Assembly (NCBI RefSeq): GCF_945859705.1
Contig: NC_079137.1
Span: 37,879,554 to 37,943,553 of the forward strand
Length of the DNA: 64,000 nt
Direction of reading: 5' to 3'
From: Episyrphus balteatus
Lineage: Eukaryota; Arthropoda; Insecta; Diptera; Syrphidae
Each line of letters starts with the position of its first letter. The stretch's first letter is position 1. Positions 49,081 to 59,056 of the stretch are shown here, one piece after another. The notes beneath the pieces are model-generated. The model made no database searches, had not been told where the DNA came from, and saw only the letters and a list, made by a program, of their open reading frames with translations. Both the position numbers and the translations under genes were made by a program.

Positions 49081-49866
49081 GCAGTCCCAAAAGACTGCAA
49101 TCATTTGAATGCAGTCAATTGATTGGAAAAAAAAAAAAAAGATTGCAATCATTTCATGGAAAATGATTGGTGATTGCAAAATTTTAAGTCTAAGTCTCAA
49201 ATGTAAGTCAATGAATGCAATCTTTTGATTGAAGTCATTAAAGATTGCATTCAAAAAAGATTGCAATCTTTTACAACTCTGATTGATACGTCATATGAAA
49301 GGTGAAATAATAAGCTTTCATATGGTATATATTTTGTATAGGTTTTCAAACAAAAAAATTGATTCCATAGCGTGAGAACATAAAAATAAATGTTTTTTTT
49401 TGCTTTTTTTAATGGAATTTAATCGAGTTCACAAAATTCTAGCTCTTTTTGTAGATGTCTCATAGACCTGATCGATATATATATTTTGAGCTAAGACAAT
49501 AAGCTTTGAGATGGTATAAAATTTTGTATAGGTTGTTTTAATTAATGACGTGAGAAGATAAAAATTCATGTTTTCCTTGCTTTTTTTTGATGAAAATGAT
49601 TGTTTTTAATAAATTATTTTTATACTTTTTGCGCATTGTAAAAATGTAAAAATGGTTTTATTCTTTAGAAGAAATACTTGGCTTTTAAATTGCATTTTTT
49701 TTTTTGTAAGCTTTTAAAATAAAAAAAATTAATGTAATGAGAAAATAAAAAAGGTATGTTTTTTAGCTTTTTCTTGTAAATTATGATTGTTTGAAAAAAG
49801 TTAACGCTTCAATTGACTCATTTTAAACAAAAGCACACAACCTGTTTTCTGACGACGTTATCACGT

Positions 49867-50494
49867 AAAATCATCGTCTGTAAACCGGCTTTACAGACAA
49901 CCTCTTTTTAAATGACAATTTCAATCGAAGCACTTTTGGGTCAAACTAATGACAGACCTTTAGTAGAATCAAAATTTGCGCAGATTTTGACACTACAATT
50001 TTATTTTTTGGCCATTACTACCATTTACTACTTCCTACGGATGGATAATTCAATTTATTTTTGTAAGGAAGCTTGCATGCTAGTATTATGAGACCCCTTT
50101 GAAAAAATCTTCAAACCTTTTAATTTTATTTTCAATCAATTCTTCTCCATTTATTAATTCAAATGATGGATAGAGCTTTAAGTAAAAACAATTACGTTTA
50201 CATAAAAATGATTTATTTAAGAAGGGCTTATACAAAAAAATTTAACATTAGGTAAACAAAAAAGTAAGAAGCTGAATACATTTTTTTTTTTTTTCAAATA
50301 CAGTTGGTTTTGTTTCTATGGCAGTGCTCAGATAAAAATGTATGATTCACACATTGATAATTTTTTTAACACAAAAAAACTTCTTTTTAACTTCTTTGAA
50401 CTATGAAAATGAACATAATTAGTAAGTGTTCTACCGATTTCTACTAAAATTAAGCAGGTATTGTAAAACTTTCATCATTCACTCTCGAAACTAA
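49867..50494. other. 3' flank of the ionotropic receptor gene
   Basis: AT-rich. On the minus strand it contains the 3' untranslated region of the receptor gene. A canonical AATAAA lies on the minus strand at 50212-50217, about 280 bp past the stop codon, and is the best candidate polyadenylation signal I can see. Confidence 0.45.
50212..50217 (-). terminator. Candidate polyadenylation signal AATAAA of the receptor gene
   Basis: TTTATT on the plus strand, that is AATAAA in the sense of the receptor gene, about 280 bp downstream of its stop. In AT-rich DNA such hexamers are common, so this is a positional guess. Confidence 0.3.
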
Positions 50495-51652
50495 TTACAA
50501 TTTCTTCATTCTAATCCTCATATAACAAAATATTTGTTCACCTAGCAAACAAACCACACATATAGCAAAACAACATCCAAGTAATATAAAAACTTCTTCA
50601 AAATGTTTCAAGGTCAGTGCAACTGGATGATGCTTCGTCTCCTCCAGAATTCCAATCAATCCTATTTCCTTAGCCTCATAAAGACTCATATCGCTCCATT
50701 TCAAATACAATCCCGCACTATCCACATTCAACGTAAATGATTTCAAAACCTCATAGAACGGTGAGTCCAATTGAATTGGAAATGACAAAAACATATTTGG
50801 TATACAAAAGTTTGGGGCAATTTTGAAAATCGGCTTCCATAACCTTGACTGCTGGTAGTTAATCAATTTCCATCGTTCTTCCTTCACAACATACGCAAAG
50901 TTTGCATCCAGAGTATTTAAGTGATTAGCCAAAAAATCAGGGTCAACAACACGAACATGCTGTTCCAGTAATGCCGGAAATAGCATATTCTTACCGAAAT
51001 ACGAATCCACTTGATAGTCGAGCAAAAGTATTTGCAGGCCAGTTGCGAAAATTTCTTCTGCCGTCTCCGGCTGCTGGCCATATATTGTCGTACTGAAAAG
51101 ACTCGTTAATGTGCCTGCATACAAATTTGCAACAAAAAATCCAGTAAACACTAATAGCGAACTAGAGAGAATTCTCGTCCTTGGCGGTGGCATGGTCATA
51201 TGACCAGGTTGGCCAATAATACCGGCAACTGTAGTTGCTAACGACTTGCCAAAGAGCAATTGCTTTGCACAGGTATAATTTGCAATCAACTCGATTGCCA
51301 GGAACGTTATAAATAGCCCAGAGATTACTCGCCATGTACTTTGGTCGAAGGCGTAAAATATGTAGTAACTGCGATCGATTTCCGGCACAACGGGCATTAT
51401 TATGCACGCATTGGTGTGTGCAATGGGATAACTTCCTTCCGTTTCGTAGGGCAGCAAATAAGTGAATGGATGGATGCTGATGTCAATTATTTTGTCAGTT
51501 GTGAGTTGAATTACTTGCTTTTGATGCAAATGCATGGAACTGTTTGAAACACTTATGAGGAAGAAGGTGGCGTTGATGTGACGGATGAATTCTCGGTAAA
51601 GTCGTCCGGCACTGCCTGTGATATGAGTGTAATTGGTTTCTTCGTCGTATAT
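50495..51652 (-). CDS. Ionotropic receptor (IR), exon 2: ligand-binding domain and ion channel
   Basis: Second and last exon of a variant ionotropic glutamate receptor, the arthropod chemosensory IR family (ligand-gated cation channels in sensory dendrites). It follows the acceptor ttattttcag and joins exon 1 in phase 0, completing a 609-residue protein. It supplies residues 225-609. The S1 lobe begins with GSAGRLYREFIRHINATF (about 237-254). M1 is near WRVISGLFITFLAIELI (331-347), then a pore loop with GIIGQPGHM. The M3-type segment is FFVANLYAGTLTSLFST (396-412), a degenerate form of the iGluR SYTANLAAF motif. The S2 lobe spans about 413-575, and the last membrane segment is VFILLGCCFAICVVCLLG (578-595). 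The canonical S1 glutamate-binding Arg is not evident, as expected for divergent IRs. Stop at 50495-50497. It resembles the divergent (Ir20a-clade-like, often gustatory) receptors, but orthology is not assignable. Confidence 0.93.
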   Translation of the reverse strand: MYDEETNYTHITGSAGRLYREFIRHINATFFLISVSNSSMHLHQKQVIQLTTDKIIDISIHPFTYLLPYETEGSYPIAHTNACIIMPVVPEIDRSYYIFYAFDQSTWRVISGLFITFLAIELIANYTCAKQLLFGKSLATTVAGIIGQPGHMTMPPPRTRILSSSLLVFTGFFVANLYAGTLTSLFSTTIYGQQPETAEEIFATGLQILLLDYQVDSYFGKNMLFPALLEQHVRVVDPDFLANHLNTLDANFAYVVKEERWKLINYQQSRLWKPIFKIAPNFCIPNMFLSFPIQLDSPFYEVLKSFTLNVDSAGLYLKWSDMSLYEAKEIGLIGILEETKHHPVALTLKHFEEVFILLGCCFAICVVCLLGEQIFCYMRIRMKKL

Positions 51653-51987
51653 CTGAAAATAAGAGGAGTAAATGTGAGCTTTGTGATATGAAAGGAGAAA
51701 TCAGAAATAATATTGATTTATTTTTTGTTTTTGGAATAATAAAAAAACCATTAATTTTGTTTCCTCGAAGACAAAAATAATAATTTTTTTCAAAAAAGAT
51801 TACGTTCAGCCTTTATAGACCAGATTTAATAGAGTTAAAACGGAAAAGGGGTGGGTGGGGCGATAAATTTGGGTGGGTGTATAAAACCGTGCTTTTTAGG
51901 ATTTCTGTGAAAAGTAGACCTCCTATCGTTAATTACGAGAGTTGTAGATAGTAAAAAGATCTACAACTTCTACTCAAATATTTTTTG

Positions 51988-53259
51988 ACTTGATAACGTC
52001 TTATAAATCGATGTACCATTGCAGCCAACACGAAAAAGTAACAAAATTTTCTCCCGTTCCACTTGAAATTTTTTGCAGCGCGTCAAAAATTTCAATTCAA
52101 AATTAAAAATAAACTATTAGAGATACAAACATTTTCTATAGCTAATTTGAAAGATAATAACCAAGAGTTGAATAAATTTGAAGGATTTTAAAAAATCCGA
52201 CATTTTATAGGGTAAATAGGGGTAAAACAAAATTTAAAAAAGTAGTAGTTTTATCTTTTTTTTAAAGATAAATGAATGAAATTTTTACTGTAGATAGATA
52301 ATAATCAGGACTATAATACAATCATTTTTTATTTCAATCAATTTTGTAGTCACAATTTTGAGATAACAGTAAAATAAAGTTCTTTTTTTCAACACGTTTT
52401 TTCTTTTGATCTAGAGCAGATACAAATTTAATTTAACTTTATTGAGCATGCTGATAATATTAGCTTTCATTTGATATATCACACATAACGGTACATTTAC
52501 TACAAGCTACACAATGTTAAATTAAAAAACTTCAGAAATACCTCCAAACACCTGTGGAGATCTATTGATCATGACCAGCCATCAGTGTGGGAAGTACAGG
52601 TATTCTCAGTTTGAAATTTCGATATGGTTGGCTTTAAAAGATTCTAACTCTTTTTCTAGGCATAATAAAATTATGATTGAAGCGTCATATGAATGGTGAA
52701 ATAATAAGCTTTCTCATGATTTAAAATAATATAGGTTGTGATAAAAAAAAATCGATTTAATGGCTTTAGGAGATAAAAAAAGATTGATATTTTTGCTTTT
52801 TTCGATGAAAACTGATTGGGTTCAAAAAATTCTAGCTCTTTTTGTAGAAGTCGCACAGAGATGCTCGATATAAATATTTTGAGGTGAAATAATAGGCTTT
52901 CAGATGGTATAAATTTAGTATAGGCTGTTATATAAAAAAACATGGATTTTTGGGTGATGGAAGTGATTTTTTTTTCACTTTTTTCATAAGATATGATTGT
53001 TTTTAATAAATCATAATACTTTTTGAGCAGTTTAAAAATTTAAAAAAAGTTTTATTCTTCAAAAGAATTATTAAGATTTTAATGGTAAAATTTTTTCTTG
53101 TAAGCTTTTCAAATAAAAAAATTTAATATAATGAGAAAAGAAAAAAAGGTATTTTTTTTAGTTTTTTCTTGTAAATTATGATTGTTTCAAATAAATAAAA
53201 GCTTCAATTGTCTCATTTTTAACCAAAGCGCACAACCTGTTTTATAAGGACGTTATCAC
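51988..53259 (+). mobile_element. Family Y TIR element, internally deleted copy
   Basis: Inverted ends are ACTTGATAACGTCTTATAAA at the left and TTTATAAGGACGTTATCAC at the right. The interior follows the 46.2-49.9-kb copy but lacks roughly 500 bp after 'ggtaaataggggtaaaac'. It sits in the receptor intron, in antisense orientation to the gene. Non-coding. Confidence 0.8.
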
Positions 53260-53768
53260 GGAGAATAATCGTCCGACAACCACTTTTTTTATATAACATC
53301 AAATATATACCTATGCCTTTCAAAAATTAAAAAAATAATCGGTAACTTTTTGAGTGAAAAATAGGCTTATTACCATTAAATTCAAATCCAAAAATAAAGT
53401 TATTGCTAAAAGTATATTAAAAATGGGTAATAAACATAAAAAAGTAAGTTAAAATTAAAAAAAAACTGTATTTTTGCATTCTTCTCACTATTTTTAAGGT
53501 TCCCATTCCACTTTTTCGCTCACCCACCCCCTTTCCCAATTATTTGTTTGTGGGTTGTTTATTTTTACCTTTTCATATACAATTTATTCTAGATTTTCCC
53601 ACCAAAAATTTTGAATAATTTTCAAAAAATCAATTTCAACACTGAATTTTCATAATTTCAACACAATTTTCTAATATGTGTATTTATTATTAATTTCTTC
53701 ATTTTATTTTTAAAAATTTTTGAAGTTTCTTTTTGTACCTGTAAGAATTGGGATAAATAAGTTACTTA

Positions 53769-53876
53769 GGCCCAATTTATTCACTCTCCATTATATTTAA
53801 AGTCACCATTAACAATTTAAAATCTGTCAAATTGCATACAAATTTTAAATTTCATGGAGAGTGAATAAATTTGACC
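53769..53876. mobile_element. 108-bp MITE with TTA target duplication (PIF/Harbinger-like)
   Basis: TTA at 53766-53768 and 53877-53879 flanks inverted ends GGCCCAATTTATTCACTCTC and (reverse complement of the right end) GGTCAAATTTATTCACTCTC. Three-base TWA duplications and GG-initial ends fit PIF/Harbinger-type MITEs. The centre is AT-rich and non-coding. Confidence 0.75.
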
Positions 53877-54129
53877 TTAGAGCCTTAAGGTCTATCTCTC
53901 AGTATATTTCGTTTGGATCATAACTTTTGGGACACACTGTGTATAAATTATGTACAATGTACATATATGTATTTTTGAGTTAGATTCATCTTAAAACCGA
54001 AATTTCGGTTGAGAAGGTTTGATTTTCTTCCACGGTAACACAAGAAACCGTAATTTGTTTCAAAACCAAACCGGTCACTGGGGTGTATGTGTAATATTTT
54101 TTTGTTTCAAGTTAGACAAAAATATTTTA

Positions 54130-54849
54130 GGCCCATTTGCTCATACTAGTCATAAATTCTCATCTTAGCTAGGTCGAACATAACTCTTGTGTTTTACTTA
54201 GTTTATTCTAAGTTGCTAAAAAATATTTATGTTAAACCTAGCAATGATTTACTTTCATGATATAAATCGCTGAGAACTTCAAATTCAAAAGTCAAATCAA
54301 TAGAAACGTCAAATAATTTAAATAGATTTTGAGCAATTTAGCAATTAATATACAACAATATCGTTAAATTTTCAAGTTTGTGTCTTTATCTTGCGGAATA
54401 AAAGTGTAAAAAAGTATATTTGAGCCAAAAATAAGTGTTAATTGGTTAAACAAAAATTATTCGTGTGTGTGTGTAAATGTGCTGTTGTGTCAAAATTAGT
54501 CAATGAAATATGACAACAAAATAGTGCCTCATACAAAAAACTGTGGTGTAAATTGTACCATCTGTGGATGGTTTAAGTTAATGAATGTAAGTTTATTTTT
54601 ATTAAATTGATAATAATTCATGTCCTTTGTACTACCGACATCAATTTTTGAGCGACATTCTTGCTTTTTTCATAAAATTAAAGTGCCTAGGTAGAACATA
54701 ACAGCTTAAGTTCTACTATTTCTTCCCCCTAAGTTATGTTAAACTTAGAGGAATTTATGACACAGTTTGAAGTTCGTGCAAACCGTAATGTAGAACTTAA
54801 GGGTTTATGTTTCACATAAATATTTAAGACTCGTTTCAGCAAATGGGCC
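54130..54849. mobile_element. 720-bp MITE with TTA target duplication (PIF/Harbinger-like)
   Basis: TTA at 54127-54129 and 54850-54852 flanks inverted ends GGCCCATTTGCT and AGCAAATGGGCC. Looser inverted similarity continues inward ('tcataaattctcatc' against 'gaggaatttatgaca', 'aacataactcttg' against 'aagggtttatgtttc'). It shares its first five bases with the 108-bp MITE. No coding frame. Confidence 0.75.
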
Positions 54850-54957
54850 TTAGTGCTTAATAAAAAATTACTTTACTTAGTTATTTGTACAAAAACTAGG
54901 AACAACAAATTAAGTAACAGTGTCACACCCATTACAATGGAAATTGCCAATACCATA

Positions 54958-54995
54958 ACTATCATGTTAACATAATATTATGTTAACATGATAGT
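54958..54995. repeat. 38-bp perfect palindrome
   Basis: The two 19-base halves, ACTATCATGTTAACATAAT and its exact reverse complement, abut with no spacer. Looser inverted similarity extends outward ('gccaatacca' against 'tggtattgcca'). It could extrude as a cruciform or form a hairpin in the nascent receptor transcript. It is probably the tip of a small MITE. Confidence 0.9.
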
Positions 54996-55380
54996 TTCAG
55001 TTGGTATTGCCATGTCCAAAAAAGGATCCTCCCTACTAAATTTTTGTCTAATAGTTTCATCAGCATACACAATGTATATTATTACATCAGCTAAAGCCCT
55101 TTATCTTCTTCAAGAAACATAATTTTATTTACAAACAAAAAAAGGATGTATAAACTATAAATCTCTTACCAAAAGTTAAGTCGCAAATTAAAGTGCAAAG
55201 TCTTTCGAATTTGAGTAAATTTTCGAACTTAAACGGATCATCCCATTAAAGTTAGTATTAAGTTCAATAAAAATTTAAATATTAAATAAGAGATTCAGCC
55301 TTCCGAACCTCATTTCATTTCAAAGATCTCATACACATGTACTTGGTCATTCACATTGATATTTTTTTTTTATTAATTAC

Positions 55381-56052
55381 CTTCATTACAAGTGGCTCAT
55401 CAATAAAAATTGGTGAAGCAAACTTATTTCCTTTGATATTGGTAGCCTTATTCCAAAAGTATTCATCCACTCTGCCATCTGTTAAATTAATCATATGTAT
55501 TCCATTCGGGAACGGATTATACGTATGCACTTGATTTCTTTTGCCATCTCCATTACTCCCACCATCAAATGTCACAATGACATTTAATAAATTATACTCC
55601 CAGCACCACAGAAAAAAACTCTCCAATTCCCATGCGGTGACAGATGATGCTTTTGAATTTGTCATAATGAAAATCATCTTCATGCCATGCAGCTTAGTCA
55701 AAGCTCTCTCAGATACATTTCGTATTTCATCCGTTATTTCGTTCATAACCACAAATCCCAAACTGTTTATATTTAAAGTGCTTCGCAAGCGTATCGAACT
55801 GGAAATGTCATCGTTGCAACAAATCAAAGGAACGTCAAAATAAACTTGCAATTCATGTTCCAAAGAATAACCGTCAATGTTTTTCAAAAATGCGAATTCA
55901 TTGCGAAACACTGTGAATGTGTGAAAACTATCTGTTTCACTTAAAATTCTGGTTACATTTAATACAAAGTCAAAGCGATATGAGAGATTTCGATGAATAA
56001 TCGAGACAAACACGCACACGATTATTTCTAGTGCTGGTTGCTTAAAGAGCAT
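55381..56052 (-). CDS. Ionotropic receptor (IR), exon 1: signal peptide and extracellular N-terminal region
   Basis: First exon of the receptor, 224 codons ending exactly at the phase-0 donor AAG|GTAATT. It starts MLFKQPALEIIVCVFVSII, a hydrophobic signal peptide. The rest is the short, poorly conserved extracellular domain typical of divergent insect IRs, with several N-glycosylation sequons (NLS, NVT, NVS, NLT), a Cys pair in PLICCNDD, and the block ESFFLWCWEYNLLNVIVTF, common to this family's N-terminal region. It ends IFIDEPLVMK, which continues into IYDEETNYTH of exon 2. The Met is chosen because it precedes the signal peptide and gives the expected overall length of 609 residues. All residues appear intact, with no frameshift or premature stop, so the gene is likely functional. 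Confidence 0.9.
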
Positions 56053-58174
56053 GTTGACAACTAATTAGAAGTCTCTGATATTTTTCAACAACTGCCAGTT
56101 TCAGTGACTCTGGTCAAATATTGAATATTTTATCACTTCTTTTTTTATTCTTATCGAGGACGTTCTATTTTCTATTTTCTGTTTTTTTTTCTATTTTTTT
56201 TCAACAAACAATTAAATTTTGTGTTTACATTCGGAATCAGAATTAATCCAATATTTAGAACTTGTTTGCGTGTAAACTTGGTCAACATGTCAACCAGCAA
56301 ATAGATTTTTGAAACGAAATGTTCAACACCATTGAAATTAAAGACATTAACAGCTGTCTGGGAGTCACTTCGATAAGTCATGTCCTAACTTTGATTTTGG
56401 ATAAGTTTATATACAAATCCTTACAATAACTAATTGGTAACTTTAAATGTAATGTGTCAAATCCAGTATAAAAGGACTCTTCCTTCTCAAGAATGAATGA
56501 ATGAATGCATTTCGTAAGAATATTAGATGAGTGACAGTTTTTATTCGGTTTTCAGTAATTTGAATATTTTTTCGTTCTGCCTTAAAAAAACTTTCAGTAT
56601 AAAAGTTTTTTAATTGTAATATAAAATATTTAAGGCACAAAAGAACGTGTCCCGAATGTGTCCCGAACGTGTCCCGAACTTGTCCCCAATGTTTCGAGGC
56701 AACTATACAACGAGTAATGTTTCGAGTTGTTAAAGCAATTACCACATTGTATTGATGACAAAGTGTTTTTTGCCTAAACAACCTTGTTTTACGTCGAGAC
56801 AATTTATTTAACGTGTATGCAATGAAAAGAATACCACACAAAAAAAAAATGGGAAACACCACACATTCTTAACGAAAAATTCAATACAAAATCCTCCCGG
56901 GTATAAAACAAAAAACAAGCATAACTTCGGCATACTTTTTGAAACTTTATAAAGAGAAAGAAAGAGAGAGAGACCAAAATGCCAACCTTAGCAGGCCATA
57001 AATTTGCCAACATCTAGACAACATCGATTTGATAATCCATTGAGTTTGGGGTAATAAATCAAGAATATCTTCTTCCGGACAAGCCGCCATTTTTGTGTGC
57101 AAAGCAACAAAACGCATTTCATACGGCGAGAAACGAGAGAGAGAGTATGTATTTGAACAATGTCCTGCTTTAGGCGAAAATTGATAAGAACGACAAGAAC
57201 AACGATGACGACGTATCCTTAGAATCGTGCTTACTATAAAGAAAAATGACTAAAAATATCCTTGTTTCTGCAGTTTTTTTTTTTTTTGTGTACTGGAGTA
57301 AGCAAAGGGATGGATCGACATAAAAAGTAATATTCATATCTCTGTTTAGTTCGTGTATTTAGATATAATTCATCATCAAAACGATTCAATGCGAACAATT
57401 TCCTTGCGCCATCTTGACACTTGGAAGCATTTGCTCGGGCAGATGGCATGAAGCTGTTTACTATAAGAATAGTTGAATTTATGTTTGTTTTCTAAAACAA
57501 TATAGTGCTATACCTCGGATTATTTCAGATGTGAAAGATAATGGAAGACATGGCAGCATTTTGGAAGCTTCGTTTTGCAACTCTTGTTGCACGTCACCGT
57601 CACGTGTAGAAGGTGATGTTCTTGTAACTCTTTCAAGCGTGTTTGCAATTATAAGAGTTTTCGTTACGAGAATGTAACTGACTAATTTATTTACTCTAAC
57701 GAGCATCAATCCAGCATTCAACCATTTCTGATGCTTCATGACTCTGTTCCTTTGTATTAAGAGAAGAAGGTAACAAATTTCTTGTATGACATGTGACGTA
57801 CCATCATGTAAACATTTCCTTTAGGTATGGTTTCTATTAGGTACCTATACTTCTAATAATTGCAAAATTACACAATGATTTTGAGTATGAGAGCTTATGA
57901 ATGTAGGAGTATTAATATCCAGTGTAAACCAATTAGTAAGCGTATATTTAAACACATGCAGCCTTGAAATCTATTAAGAGGTAGTCTAGTAAGTATTGAT
58001 TTTAAGGAAAGAGGGGGATATTTTGTCAATAATAAATTGTCAATGAACGATGATTAACTTTTAAGGTTACACTGTTTAAAAAAAAAAAATCCTGTGTTGA
58101 ATTCACACGTGGTAGAAGTGAAACCTTAAAAAATCATTTTTCTTGCAAAAAAAAAAAACTGCACCTACTTAAAT
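56053..58174. other. 5' flank of the receptor gene and intergenic DNA
   Basis: No supported gene. A pyrimidine-rich stretch lies at 56155-56205, a small 11-bp repeat cluster at 56646-56689 (listed separately), and GA-rich tracts at 56956-56973 and 57137-57146 that would suit GAGA-factor-type binding. The stretch near 57080-57100 ('cttccggacaagccgccatt') is locally GC-rich and could be a promoter, but no start could be assigned. Confidence 0.4.
56646..56689 (-). repeat. Four-unit 11-bp mini-array related to the giant minisatellite
   Basis: Units CGTGTCCCGAA, TGTGTCCCGAA, CGTGTCCCGAA and CTTGTCCCCAA follow without gaps. The reverse complement of the first, TTCGGGACACG, shares TTCGGGACA with the phase-shifted A monomer TTCGGGACATC of the giant array. 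The period is the same 11 bp and the orientation is opposite. It lies 14.6 kb from the array end. Confidence 0.8.
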
Positions 58175-58830
58175 TTTTGCAATGCGCAATAAGTATAAAA
58201 ATAATTTATTCAAAACAACCATTTTCAAAAAACCAATATTTTTTTGCTAACATCATTAAATCCATTTTTTTATGACAACTTAAAATAAATTTTATATGAT
58301 CTGAAAGCTTATTATTTCACCTTTTATATGACACTTCAATCATATTTCTACGATTCCTACAAAAAAAGTAAGAATTTTTCAAAGCCAACCATGTAGAAAT
58401 TTCAAACTGAGATTACGGTACTTCATACACTGGTGACAACAAATCTCTACAGGTGTTTTGTGGTAATTTTGAAATTTTTCAAATTAAGATTGTGTTTCTT
58501 CTAGAGCACGTATCGCTATGTGTGATATATCAAATGAAAGGTGATATTATTATTATGCGTATTAAAGTTAATTCAAATTTTTATGTGCTTTAGATCAAAA
58601 GATATAACGTGTTTAGAAAAAGATCGTCTTTTCACCGTTATCTCAAGATTTTGATTATGAAATTAATTAAAACTATACAACTATAGTTTATTCTATTACA
58701 AATCTACAGTATAAATTTCATTTATCTATCTTTTAAAACAAAAAAGTTATAATCAATTGATTGTTCCTGTCATCGTGTTTCAAATCACTACTATACTAAA
58801 GAAGTTTTTACTTCAAAAACGCACAGTTTT
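58175..58830 (-). repeat. Family Y fragment, inverted
   Basis: Read on the minus strand it follows the interior of family Y: 'agatagataaatgaaattt', 'tatcacacat', 'ggtgaaataataagctttca' and the 'ttattgcgcattgcaaaa' block near the right end. Terminal inverted repeats are not recognisable. It sits next to the plus-strand Y copy at 59057 with about 200 bp between them. Confidence 0.65.
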
Positions 58831-59056
58831 TAGGCATTTTTAGAAACCTTATAGTAGGTTTTAACGTGTATACTTGAGTTCTTAGACTTTATACACGAAT
58901 CATTTGCTTTCTGCGACTATTTACAGAATTAACTGTCTCTTCGATAAAACACCCTTTACCCAAAATTATTTAATGAAAACTTTTTATTCTTGTTTTTTAT
59001 CCCAAATGTTACGTTTTTACAAAAGTTTTTAGGGTGGTCCATCATTTTTTTTTTTT

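Larger units (their letters stand above)
47402..49281. mobile_element. Complete hAT-type foldback element with 8-bp target duplication
   Basis: ATTGATAC is duplicated directly at 47394-47401 and 49282-49289. The element starts CAGGCTTGTAAAAGA and ends TCTTTTACAACTCTG (reverse complement CAGAGTTGTAAAAGA). An 8-bp duplication and CAG-initial ends are hallmarks of the hAT superfamily. Nearly the whole 1,880 bp is a giant inverted repeat: arms 47402-48241 and 48530-49281 around a loop of about 290 bp. The inner 190 bp of the arms are almost identical. Each arm contains a tandem decamer array. There is no transposase, so it is non-autonomous. Confidence 0.92.
46192..49866 (+). mobile_element. Family Y TIR element (about 1.79 kb), interrupted by a hAT foldback
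   Basis: Inverted ends GACGTGATAACGTC (46192-46205) and GACGTTATCACGT (49854-49866). The outer parts (46192-47401 and 49290-49866) align with other Y copies at 51988-53259 and 59057-60545. Shared internal phrases include 'ataaatcgatgaaccatggc', 'ttggtatatcacacataacg' and 'gcacacaacctgtttt'. No coding frame is visible, so it is non-autonomous. The hAT element at 47402-49281 interrupts it exactly where the uninterrupted copies are continuous, so Y is older. Confidence 0.8.
51653..55380 (-). other. Intron of the ionotropic receptor gene (3,728 bp), loaded with MITEs
   Basis: Donor AAG|GTAATT at the end of exon 1 and acceptor TTTTCAG|AT before exon 2, phase 0. It is long for a fly IR gene. Most of the excess comes from inserted elements: a 1.27-kb Y copy, two TTA-flanked MITEs (108 and 720 bp) and a palindromic segment. 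No conserved exon was seen inside it. Confidence 0.85.
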
